Source of the DNA: Phycisphaeraceae bacterium
GTDB lineage: Bacteria > Planctomycetota > Phycisphaerae > Phycisphaerales > Phycisphaeraceae
DNA length: 64,000 bases
NCBI GenBank assembly: GCA_029260595.1
Contig: JAJDCY010000010.1
Location: 669,675-733,674, forward strand
Reading direction: 5' to 3'
Both the position numbers and the translations under genes were made by a program. How positions within the stretch are numbered: position 1 is the stretch's first letter; each line of letters starts with the position of its first letter. The notes under the pieces are model-generated. The model was not told the origin of the DNA, did no database searches, and worked only from the letters and a program-made list of their open reading frames with translations. Of this stretch, positions 47,586 to 55,896 are shown in pieces.

Positions 47586-49436
47586 ATGAAGGCAACCCGT
47601 CATTTCGTGTTACGCCCGTGGAGCCGGTTTCGCCGTGATGGCGTGCCCGGCCGAATCGACGGATCGGCGAATGGTGCCGGTGTGTCGTCGACGCCGTCCG
47701 ACCCCTACACCAAGTACAAGCTGCCACGCACACTGAACTACCCCACGACAACGCTTGGCTGCCTCTTGCGGCAAACGGCAAAGCGGTACCCCGATCTGCC
47801 CGCCGTCGGGTACGGCGAGTTGGCCTGGACCTATCGTGATCTGCTGGAGCGCGTTAATCGTTTGGCTGCGGGGATGGCGGACATGGGCGTTGGCCACGGT
47901 GATCGTGTTGTGCTGACGCTGCCGAATTGCCCCGAGTTTATCGCCGGGTTCCTGGCGATCCAGCGACTCGGTGCCGTTGTGGTTAACGCCGGGCCGCTGA
48001 TGGGCGTCGATGATCTGCGTCGGCTGTTCGCGATGACGCACCCGAAGCTGGTGATGGCGCTGGACCTGCAGGCGCCGCAACTGGAGACGGCTGCGGAGGG
48101 ATGCGACGGGCTTAACTGGCTGTGGGCGTCGCTGAAGGATTATCAACCTGTCTGGACGCGACTCGGTTACCGGGTCAAGCTCTGGCAGGCGCGCCAGCAC
48201 CTCGGCGACCGGTCGAGGCACACCCACCTGGATGCTTTGCTTGAGAGTGCGCCGCCGATGCCGCCGACCGCGATGTCGGACCCGGATGATGTGGCGGTGC
48301 TCCAGCCGACAGGCGGGACGACGGGGAGCTTAAAGGTTGCGCGTTTGACGCACCGCAACGTGCTCGCCAACGCGACGCAGTTGTCCGTGTGGGCCTCGTT
48401 GCAGGCCGGGCAGGAGCGCGTGCTCGGCATCCTGCCGATGTTCCATGTGTACGGGTTGTCGATGGGGTTGGTGATGCCGGTGTTCACCGCGTCGCAGATG
48501 GTCCCGATGACGCGCTTCCGCGTGAGACACCTGATCGAGACGCTTGAGCAGCACCGCCCGACGCTGATTCCGCTGGTCCCCGCGATACTCGAGGCGACGT
48601 GTGACCTGCTGCAGATTGAGGATCAACCCGACGCCGTCGCCGTCATGCGGCGCGGGACGGTGATGAGCGGTGCGGCACCGCTGAACGCGTCCACCTCGCA
48701 GCGCTTCGAAGACCTGACCGGCGTCAAGATTGTGCAGGGGTATGGGCTGACCGAGGCGTCGCCGGTGACGCACGCCAACCCGTTACAGGCACCGCGCGTC
48801 GGGTCGATCGGGCTGCCGCTGCCCGATACCCACGTCCGCGTGATGAGTGTCCAGGGCGACGCCCAGGAAGTGAAGCCCGGCGACGTCGGTGAGCTTCTGA
48901 TCAGCGGCCCACAGGTGTTTCAGGGGTATCTCGATAGCCCGGAGGAAACCCGCCGCGCCCTTTCAGTCGATGAGAACGGTAGGAGATGGCTGCATACGGG
49001 CGATGTCGTCCGGGTGGACGAGGACGGCTACTACTACGTGATGGACCGGAAAAAGCACATGATCAATCGCGGGGGCTTGAAGGTCTACCCGCGTAAGGTC
49101 GAGGTCGTACTCGCCGAGCACGACAAGGTCGCCGACGTGGCGGTGGTTGGTCGGCCGGACCGCAAGCACACCGAAACAGTTGTCGCTGTCGTTGTGCCCG
49201 AGGGGGCCGTTAAGGATGAGGCCGCACTCGCCGAGGATTTGCGGGTGTTGTGTCGCGAGCGCCTGGCGCCCTATGAGGTGCCGTCGGTTATCGAGTTCGC
49301 GACGGAGCTGCCGCGGTCGGCGTTGGGCAAGCTGCTCAAGCACCGCATCGGCGGGAAGCAGAACGGTAATGGGCACGCGGAAGTGCCCGCGGCCGACGTG
49401 GCACCGTCAAACGGGTCGGGCGAGAACAAGGAGTAA
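47586..49436 (+). CDS. fadD: Long-chain acyl-CoA synthetase (AMP-forming)
   Basis: 616-residue adenylate-forming ligase that activates fatty acids to acyl-CoA. The AMP-binding P-loop is TGGTTGSLK (about 242-250); later motifs are GYGLTEASPVTHANP, the hinge region GWLHTGD-like RRWLHTGDVVRVDEDGYYYVMDRKKHMI, and the C-terminal lysine-bearing RSALGKLLKH. The start ATG 47586 is set by AAGGAGG about 5 nt upstream rather than the TTG at 47535. The C-terminus after the catalytic Lys is a short Gly/Asn/Ala tail. Chain-length preference cannot be read; the gene order with fadE/fadB/thiolase points to fatty-acid degradation. Confidence 0.92.
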   Translation: MKATRHFVLRPWSRFRRDGVPGRIDGSANGAGVSSTPSDPYTKYKLPRTLNYPTTTLGCLLRQTAKRYPDLPAVGYGELAWTYRDLLERVNRLAAGMADMGVGHGDRVVLTLPNCPEFIAGFLAIQRLGAVVVNAGPLMGVDDLRRLFAMTHPKLVMALDLQAPQLETAAEGCDGLNWLWASLKDYQPVWTRLGYRVKLWQARQHLGDRSRHTHLDALLESAPPMPPTAMSDPDDVAVLQPTGGTTGSLKVARLTHRNVLANATQLSVWASLQAGQERVLGILPMFHVYGLSMGLVMPVFTASQMVPMTRFRVRHLIETLEQHRPTLIPLVPAILEATCDLLQIEDQPDAVAVMRRGTVMSGAAPLNASTSQRFEDLTGVKIVQGYGLTEASPVTHANPLQAPRVGSIGLPLPDTHVRVMSVQGDAQEVKPGDVGELLISGPQVFQGYLDSPEETRRALSVDENGRRWLHTGDVVRVDEDGYYYVMDRKKHMINRGGLKVYPRKVEVVLAEHDKVADVAVVGRPDRKHTETVVAVVVPEGAVKDEAALAEDLRVLCRERLAPYEVPSVIEFATELPRSALGKLLKHRIGGKQNGNGHAEVPAADVAPSNGSGENKE

Positions 49437-49440
49437 GCCG

Positions 49441-50745
49441 ATGGTGGCCTGGGTATCTAACAATGGGAATGTGGCGGTCGTCGGCGGTGTGCGCACACCG
49501 TTCGCCAAAGCGGGGACGGCTCTGTCGGGCACGCACGTGACGGAGTTGGCGCGCACGGCGATGCAAGAGGTGCTCTACCGCACGGGTTGGCCGTCGTCGC
49601 GGGTGGACGAGGTCGTCATGGGCAACGTGGTCATGCCGGCTGACGCGACCAATCCTGCACGTGTGGCTGCACTCTACGCGGGGATCCCCGAGAGTGTCCC
49701 CGCGTTGACCGTGCAGCGTAATTGTGCGTCCGGGATGGAAGCGATTGGGCAGGCCGCTGCCCGGATCCAGAACAAACAGGTCAGCGCCGCGTTAGTCGCC
49801 GGGGCCGAGTCGATGAGCACCGTCCCGCTGATGCTCCCGGTAGAGACTCTCGCGCCGATGACACGGTTGATGAAGGCTAAAACTCCTTGGCAGAAGCTCG
49901 GTGCCATCGCCGGTTTCCGGCCCAAACACTTCAAGATGGTGTCCGGGCTGGAGCAGGGGCTGACCGACCCGACCTGCGGGATGATTATGGGCAAGACGGC
50001 TGAGGTGCTCGCGCACGAGTTCGCCATTAGCCGCGCGGAGCAGGATCAGTTTGCTTTGGCCTCCCACCAGAAGGCGACGGCGGCGATTGAGGGCGGGCAC
50101 TTTGAAGACCATATGGTCACGGTCTACGCCGGGGATCGGTGCAAGCCGGTCAGCGCGGACATCGGGCCGCGTGCGAATCAGACGATGGAAGCGCTCGCGA
50201 AGCTGCGCCCGATCTTCGATCGGCGCGACGGCAGCGTGACGACGGGCAACGCCTGCCAGATTACCGACGGCGCCGTCGCGGAGTTGATGGTCGATGGCGA
50301 GCTCGCCAGAGCCGAGGGCATGGAGGTGCTGGGATACGTACGCGGGTACGCGACCGCGGCGCTGGACCCGCGCCGGATGGGGCTGGGCCCGGTGTTCGCG
50401 ATCGACCGCCTGCTCTCGGCGACTGGGATGACGTTGGATCAGATTGGCTTGATCGAGATCAACGAGGCCTTCGCGGTGCAGGTGATCGCATGCCTCAAAG
50501 CGATGGCGAGTGATGCGTTCTGCCAGAAGCACCTCGGCCGCAGCGGTGCGATCGGGCAGGTCGATACCGATCGGCTGAATATCGACGGCGGGGCGATTGC
50601 GCTGGGCCACCCTGTCGGGGCGACCGGGGCGCGGATCGTCTTGAGTCTGCTGCACGCGATGCGTCGAGAGGGCGTGGAGTACGGGATCGCATCGCTTTGT
50701 GTCGGGGGAGGACAGGGGACAGCCGTCCTGCTGCAACGGAGGTGA
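49441..50745 (+). CDS. Acetyl-CoA C-acyltransferase (3-ketoacyl-CoA thiolase)
   Basis: 434 residues. Catalytic Cys95 lies in VQRNCASGME; NEAFAVQ, GGAIALGHPVGATGAR and SLCVGGGQG carry the conserved Asn, His and second Cys of thiolases. An insert-rich middle (about 120-170) and length slightly over 400 resemble FadI-type thiolases, partners of FadJ. Start ATG 49441 has AAGGAG 7 nt upstream and lies 4 bp after the fadD stop. It performs the last, thiolytic step of beta-oxidation. The biosynthetic acetyl-CoA acetyltransferase role is less likely given the operon. Confidence 0.93.
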   Translation: MVAWVSNNGNVAVVGGVRTPFAKAGTALSGTHVTELARTAMQEVLYRTGWPSSRVDEVVMGNVVMPADATNPARVAALYAGIPESVPALTVQRNCASGMEAIGQAAARIQNKQVSAALVAGAESMSTVPLMLPVETLAPMTRLMKAKTPWQKLGAIAGFRPKHFKMVSGLEQGLTDPTCGMIMGKTAEVLAHEFAISRAEQDQFALASHQKATAAIEGGHFEDHMVTVYAGDRCKPVSADIGPRANQTMEALAKLRPIFDRRDGSVTTGNACQITDGAVAELMVDGELARAEGMEVLGYVRGYATAALDPRRMGLGPVFAIDRLLSATGMTLDQIGLIEINEAFAVQVIACLKAMASDAFCQKHLGRSGAIGQVDTDRLNIDGGAIALGHPVGATGARIVLSLLHAMRREGVEYGIASLCVGGGQGTAVLLQRR

Positions 50746-50749
50746 AATC

Positions 50750-52957
50750 ATGACAACAACACTACGCCACGAGACTGATGACCAGGGAGTGATGACCGTG
50801 TGGTTCGATCACGCGGGCCGCTCTGTCAACACATTTACGCCGGCAGCGCTGAAAGAGCTAAGCGACCTCGTCGATTCGATTGCGGGAAGTTCCGATCAGG
50901 TCAACGCGGTGATCTTCGCGTCAGCCAAGCAGGGCGTGTTCATCACGGGGGCCGATCTATTCGAGATGTCGGAACTCGATGCGGCCGCGTTGCGGAAGTT
51001 TCTGGCGATGGGGCAGGAAGTATTTGACCGCATCGCCGGACTGCCGATGCCGACCGTTGCCGCGATCAACGGGCATTGTCTTGGCGGCGGGATGGAACTG
51101 GCGTTGGCTTGCCGATTCCGCGTCGCGGTGGACGACGGGTCGATCAACCTGGGGCTACCTGAGATCAAGCTAGGCATCCTCCCGGCGTGGGGCGGGACGA
51201 CGCGGATGACGCGGATGCTTGGTCTAACCCGGGCGTTGCCGATGATGCTCGCCGGGAAGATCATGCCGCCGCGCAAAGCGATGTCGGCTGGCATGATCGA
51301 TGCAGTGGTGCAGCCCGAAGCGTTGCTCGCTGCGGCGCATCGTCTAGTGGGCAGTAACCCAGAGGATCGCAAACTAAGCATGATTGATCGTGCGGCGGTG
51401 AAGTCGGCTGCGGTTACGGGTTTGCTGTGTCGAGCTGCCAAGCGCCAGGCTATCGCCAAGACCTATGGCAACTACCCCGCTGCCGAGCGGCTAATCGATG
51501 TCGCGCACACGTCCATTCTAAACGGCCATCAAGTCGGATTGGACGCGGAACGCGATGCGGCGATTGACCTGTTTGAGACCGATACGAGCAATAATCTTCG
51601 TCGGTTGTTCTTCCTCCGCCACCACGCCAAAAAGGCCGTGAAGGACGCCGTGGGTGCTGATCCCATGATCGTCGAGCGCGCCGCGGTAATCGGTGGCGGC
51701 ACGATGGGCGCGGGGATCGTGCACGCCCTGGTGCGGGCCGGGATCCCGGTGAGGCTGGTAGAAGTAGACGACCAAGCCGCATCGGCAGGGCTGTGTCGCG
51801 TTTGCAAGATGCTTGATCGTGACCGCAAATCCAAGCGGATCAGCCCGCTGCAGATGCGCGACGCGATGCGGATGGTCTCGCCGACCACAAATTGGAGCGG
51901 TTTGGACCTCGTGGACTTCGTCATCGAAGCTGCGACAGAAAAAGCTGACGTTAAGAAGTCGTTGTTCCAGAAACTTGATGGGCTGACACGTGCGGACACC
52001 GTGCTCGCGACCAACACCAGTTCGTTGAGCGTAAGCGACCTGGCGGCCGCAACGCAGCACCCGGGCCGCGTGATCGGGCTGCACTTTTTCAACCCTGTGC
52101 CGCAGATGCCGTTGGTTGAAGTGGTTCGCGCCGGCTTGAGCAGCGACGTGGCCGTTGCGACCGGTGGCTCGCTTGCGCTGCGACTCGGCAAGGTCCCCGT
52201 GATTGTGAACGATGCTCCGGGATTCCTGGTCAACCGGGTGTTGATCCCGTACCTGGCCGAGGCCTTGGCGATGGCGGCGGAGGGCGCGCCGATTGCGCAC
52301 ACCGACCTGGTGATGAAGCGTTGGGGCATGCCGATGGGCCCGTACGAATTGCTCGATCAGATCGGCCTGGATATCGCGGTTGCGATCTTCGATGCAGTTG
52401 GCGGGCAGATGGGCGATGGGAGGGTGATGCCCAAGGGGTTTGACCGCGTGATCGAACGCGGGTGGCTGGGCCGTAAGAGTGGCCGTGGGTTCTACGACTA
52501 CGGCAGTAGACGACGGATCCCGTTGATCGATCGTCGCGGGCCGCGCATGAATCGGGCGATGATCGATCTCCTGTCAGACGGGAAGCACGCAGCGGCGCGA
52601 CCGAGTGATTCGGATATCGAAGGCCGGCTAATCCTGCCGATGGTTAATGAAGCCGCCTGCCTGTTGCGCGAAGGTGTGGTGGACTCGACCGACGCAATTG
52701 ACCTGGCGACCGTGATGGGGCTCGGGCTTGCACCGTTCCGTGGCGGTCTGATCCGATACACCGATACCACTGGGCTCGATGAGATTGTCGAGCGGATGAA
52801 TGATCTCGCGACGCGGCACGGCCGACAGTACACGATGGCTGGCGAACTGCACCGACTGGCGGAATCAAATCAACCGATGCAAGCGTTAACACAGGGTACG
52901 GATGGCCGCCCCGCCTCAGGGTCTGCGGCGCCGAGCAAGCACCCACAACATTCATGA
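50750..52957 (+). CDS. Bifunctional enoyl-CoA hydratase / 3-hydroxyacyl-CoA dehydrogenase (FadB/FadJ-like)
   Basis: 735 residues. The N-terminal crotonase domain (1-190) has GVFITGADLFEM and NGHCLGGGMELALACR (about 107-122), holding oxyanion-hole and catalytic Glu positions. The Rossmann domain begins about 310 with AAVIGGGTMGAG, followed by FVIEAATEKADVKKSLF, LHFFNPVPQMPLVEVV and NDAPGFLVNRVL of 3HCDH. Start ATG 50750 has GGAGGTG about 5 nt upstream, 4 bp after the thiolase stop, implying translational coupling; upstream extension of the frame into the thiolase is not real. Forms the alpha subunit of the multienzyme complex with the thiolase in family members. Its last residues are Pro/Ser/Gln-rich. 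Confidence 0.93.
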   Translation: MTTTLRHETDDQGVMTVWFDHAGRSVNTFTPAALKELSDLVDSIAGSSDQVNAVIFASAKQGVFITGADLFEMSELDAAALRKFLAMGQEVFDRIAGLPMPTVAAINGHCLGGGMELALACRFRVAVDDGSINLGLPEIKLGILPAWGGTTRMTRMLGLTRALPMMLAGKIMPPRKAMSAGMIDAVVQPEALLAAAHRLVGSNPEDRKLSMIDRAAVKSAAVTGLLCRAAKRQAIAKTYGNYPAAERLIDVAHTSILNGHQVGLDAERDAAIDLFETDTSNNLRRLFFLRHHAKKAVKDAVGADPMIVERAAVIGGGTMGAGIVHALVRAGIPVRLVEVDDQAASAGLCRVCKMLDRDRKSKRISPLQMRDAMRMVSPTTNWSGLDLVDFVIEAATEKADVKKSLFQKLDGLTRADTVLATNTSSLSVSDLAAATQHPGRVIGLHFFNPVPQMPLVEVVRAGLSSDVAVATGGSLALRLGKVPVIVNDAPGFLVNRVLIPYLAEALAMAAEGAPIAHTDLVMKRWGMPMGPYELLDQIGLDIAVAIFDAVGGQMGDGRVMPKGFDRVIERGWLGRKSGRGFYDYGSRRRIPLIDRRGPRMNRAMIDLLSDGKHAAARPSDSDIEGRLILPMVNEAACLLREGVVDSTDAIDLATVMGLGLAPFRGGLIRYTDTTGLDEIVERMNDLATRHGRQYTMAGELHRLAESNQPMQALTQGTDGRPASGSAAPSKHPQHS

Positions 52958-52978
52958 CCGTACGAGGGAGTATCAACC

Positions 52979-54787
52979 ATGGTGACTTTACGTAAAGAAG
53001 ATCAGGAACAGTTTGAGAAGGCGAAGGACTTGATGGAGGACGGGCCTCAGGGCGACCTGGGTTTCGTGCGTTCGTTGTTCTTCGGGCGTCTGCGTCTGGA
53101 TCAGGTTCGGCCTTACCCCAAGCCGAATCCAGAGGAGGCGGCACGCGTTGAGGAACTGCTGGGTAAGCTCGATGTGTTCCTCAAGGAGAAAGTCGACGCG
53201 GACAAGATCGATGCCGAGGAGCGTGTCTCGCAGGATCTGATCGATGGGCTGGGCGCACTCGGTGTGATGGGGATGGTCGTGCCCAAGGAGTACGGCGGCG
53301 GTGGGTACAGCCACACGTCGTATTGCCGGGTGCTGGAACGGATCTCGCAGACTTGTGCCTCGACGGCTGTGCTGGTTGGGGCGCACCAGTCGATCGGTCT
53401 TAAGGCCCTCGTGCTCAACGGCAGCGATGAGCAGAAGAGCGCGTTCTTGCCTGACCTGGCGAGCGGGAAGAAGCTCGCTGCGTTCTGTCTGAGTGAGCCG
53501 GAGGTCGGGTCAGACGCCGCGAACATTCAGACACAGGCGCACCTGAGCGAGGACGGCAAGCATTGGGTTCTCAACGGGCACAAGAAATTCGCCACGAACG
53601 CGGCGATCGCCGGGATGCTGACGGTGATGGCACGCACGCCGGTCGAGATCGACGGGCAGATCAAGGAAAAGGTGACGGCGTTTATTGTGACGCCGGACTT
53701 GCCGGGTTTCGAGGTGGTTAGCCCGAACCGCAGCAAGTGTGGGATCCGTGGGACGTGGCAGGGGACGCTGCGATTCAACAATATGCACGTCCCGTGCGAC
53801 CGGATTCTGGGAGAACTGGGCAAGGGTTTGAAGGTCGCGCTGACAGTGCTCGGATTTGGGCGGTGCACGCTCAGTGCGGGTTGCCTGGGCTCGGCGAAGG
53901 TCGCCGTGGATATGGCTGTCGAGCACGCGCGCAAGCGGAAGCAGTTCGGCCGCGCGATCGGCGAGTTTCACCTGGTCAAGAAAAAGATCGCACACATGGC
54001 GGAGATGACGTTCGCGATGGATGCGTTGACGTATCTCGCTGCCGGCTGCGTCGATCGCAAAGACAAAGACCTGATGATCGAAACCTCGATGGTGAAGCTG
54101 TTCTGCAGCGAAGCCGGGTGGGGCGTCGTCGATGATGCCCTGCAGATCTGGGCCGGCGAGGGGTACATGCGCGAGCACGGGATCGAGCGCATGATGCGTG
54201 ATGCGCGGATCAACCGGATCGTCGAGGGGACGACCGAGGTGATGCTATCCTTCGTCGCGCTGATGGGGATGAAGGGCGTCGGCGAGGAGTTCGAGGAAGT
54301 GTTGCGAGCCACCCGCCACCCGATCAAGCGATTCTCGCGGTTGACCGAGTTTGCGCAGCACGAGTGGCGCGACGTGATCGTCGGGCATACGCGTGATCAT
54401 TCCGGCAACGGGTGGCACCCGAAGCTCTCGCGCGAGGGCCGTATGCTCGCCAAGCTGACACGCGCGTTGGCGCGTCGTGTGAGCCGGGCGCTCGCGACGT
54501 ATCGCCAGGGCATCTTGGATATGCAGCTTATCCAAGAGCGGATCGCGTGGTCCGCGACCGAGATGTATGCGATGGCTGCGGTGATGTCGAAGCTCGATGG
54601 GATGCTGCGTGACGCGGAGAAGGGCGAGGGGTGCGCGACGCTGGATCGCGACTTGATCGTCGGCAAGGCGTACTGCCTGCACGCGGCGCAGCGGACCCAT
54701 CACCGGTTGAAGAACCTGTTTAACAGGGGCGACCGTGAGACACTCAAAGCCGCTGATGCGGTGCTGCAGCTCGGGCGGGATAACTGA
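52979..54787 (+). CDS. Acyl-CoA dehydrogenase (VLCAD-like, extended)
   Basis: 602 residues, FAD-dependent first step of beta-oxidation. Signature stretches: LSEPEVGSDAANIQT, the acyl-CoA/FAD region RGTWQGTLRFNNMHVP, KQFGRAIGEFHLVKKKIAHMAEM and YMREHGIERMMRDARINRIVEGTTEVML. Standard short/medium enzymes are about 380-400 residues; the extra C-terminal ~180 residues (helical, Arg-rich) match the VLCAD/ACAD9-like or FadE-type extended subfamily. GAGGGAG precedes the ATG. Last gene of the operon, 21 bp after the FadB-like gene. Electron acceptor ETF genes are not in the window. Confidence 0.92.
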   Translation: MVTLRKEDQEQFEKAKDLMEDGPQGDLGFVRSLFFGRLRLDQVRPYPKPNPEEAARVEELLGKLDVFLKEKVDADKIDAEERVSQDLIDGLGALGVMGMVVPKEYGGGGYSHTSYCRVLERISQTCASTAVLVGAHQSIGLKALVLNGSDEQKSAFLPDLASGKKLAAFCLSEPEVGSDAANIQTQAHLSEDGKHWVLNGHKKFATNAAIAGMLTVMARTPVEIDGQIKEKVTAFIVTPDLPGFEVVSPNRSKCGIRGTWQGTLRFNNMHVPCDRILGELGKGLKVALTVLGFGRCTLSAGCLGSAKVAVDMAVEHARKRKQFGRAIGEFHLVKKKIAHMAEMTFAMDALTYLAAGCVDRKDKDLMIETSMVKLFCSEAGWGVVDDALQIWAGEGYMREHGIERMMRDARINRIVEGTTEVMLSFVALMGMKGVGEEFEEVLRATRHPIKRFSRLTEFAQHEWRDVIVGHTRDHSGNGWHPKLSREGRMLAKLTRALARRVSRALATYRQGILDMQLIQERIAWSATEMYAMAAVMSKLDGMLRDAEKGEGCATLDRDLIVGKAYCLHAAQRTHHRLKNLFNRGDRETLKAADAVLQLGRDN

Positions 54788-54827
54788 ATCCGGTTGACGG
54801 AACGGTGATTGGGTTTGCGGGTGCGAG

Positions 54828-55844
54828 CTAGTTAGCGGGGTCGGGCAGCCATCCGCCCATGGGAGCGGTCGCTCGCCGGGCGGCGGTGATTAAGATCGCG
54901 ATGCCTAGCCCAACCAACCCGACGCTCAGCCATTGCCCGCGCGTCAGGCCGAGCCATTGCAGGCCAAGGTGCGCATCGGGCACGCGGAAAAACTCGCCGC
55001 CGATGCGGACAACACCATAAACGAGGCAGAAACACCCGGCGATCGTGCCGGGTTTTCTTTTGCGAGTCCACACGGCTGCGAGCACGGTGAATAGCAGGAG
55101 TCCTTCGAGCAAAGCTGCATAGAGTTGCGACGGGTGTCGCGGTGTCAGCAGCGGTTCGATTGCTGCGATCACTTCCGGTTGGCCTTGTTGAATCAGCTCG
55201 ATGATACGGCGTACCTGTGAGGGCGTGTCCCAGTCGGCGGCGTGTCGCAGCGCGGGCACGGATTGTGTGGCCGAGTTGATCTGCGCCAGTTTGTCGATTG
55301 GCCAGTCGTACAATTCCTGAGGGAATCGCACAGCCAATGGGAACTGCGGCGAGCACGGCCGACCGAGCAACTCCCCGTTGATGAAGTTGGCAATGCGGCC
55401 GAAGAACACGCCGAGCGGCGCGGCGAACGCCATGAGGTCCAGCAGGTGCAGCCACGGGTGGCCGTGTTTGCGGGCGAACCACCCTGTGGCGAGGATCCCG
55501 CCGATCATCCCGCCGTGGCTGGCCATGCCGCCTTCGTTGATTGCGAGCACTCCCCAGAACGGGATGTCGGGTGTGAACTGCCAGAGCAGTTCGAGTCGGT
55601 AAAACAGCACGTACCCGAGCCGCCCACCGACAACAATCCCCAACGCGATCGCAACGGCCAGGTCACCGATGTTCTTGTCACTTAGAGAGGAGACACCGAC
55701 GCGCGTCACGCGGCGGATCAGCAGGTAACCAATCAGAAAGCCGATCAGGTACGACACACCGTACCACCGGATCGGGCCGCCTTGCCATAGCTCGATCATG
55801 TACGGATCGATCTGGTGCAGGTATGCGGCGAGTGTCCCGATCAT
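54828..55844 (-). CDS. lgt: Prolipoprotein diacylglyceryl transferase
   Basis: 338-residue inner-membrane enzyme that transfers diacylglycerol from phosphatidylglycerol to the lipobox Cys of prolipoproteins, such as the Wza-like protein at 3894. Seven hydrophobic segments; signature GRIANFINGELLGR (canonical G-N-F replaced by A-N-F), HGGMIGGILA and RHPSQLYAALLEGLLLF. Between the signature and RHPSQ there is an insert of about 60 residues (YDWPIDKLAQINSATQSVPALRH ...) making it longer than E. coli Lgt (291). ATG at 55844 begins the typical N-terminus. Convergent with the fadE-like gene. Confidence 0.95.
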   Translation of the reverse strand: MIGTLAAYLHQIDPYMIELWQGGPIRWYGVSYLIGFLIGYLLIRRVTRVGVSSLSDKNIGDLAVAIALGIVVGGRLGYVLFYRLELLWQFTPDIPFWGVLAINEGGMASHGGMIGGILATGWFARKHGHPWLHLLDLMAFAAPLGVFFGRIANFINGELLGRPCSPQFPLAVRFPQELYDWPIDKLAQINSATQSVPALRHAADWDTPSQVRRIIELIQQGQPEVIAAIEPLLTPRHPSQLYAALLEGLLLFTVLAAVWTRKRKPGTIAGCFCLVYGVVRIGGEFFRVPDAHLGLQWLGLTRGQWLSVGLVGLGIAILITAARRATAPMGGWLPDPAN

Positions 55845-55896
55845 GGGGAAAGGATAATCAATGAATCGATCGCTCGTCAGCGTCGCGGCGCGGCGG

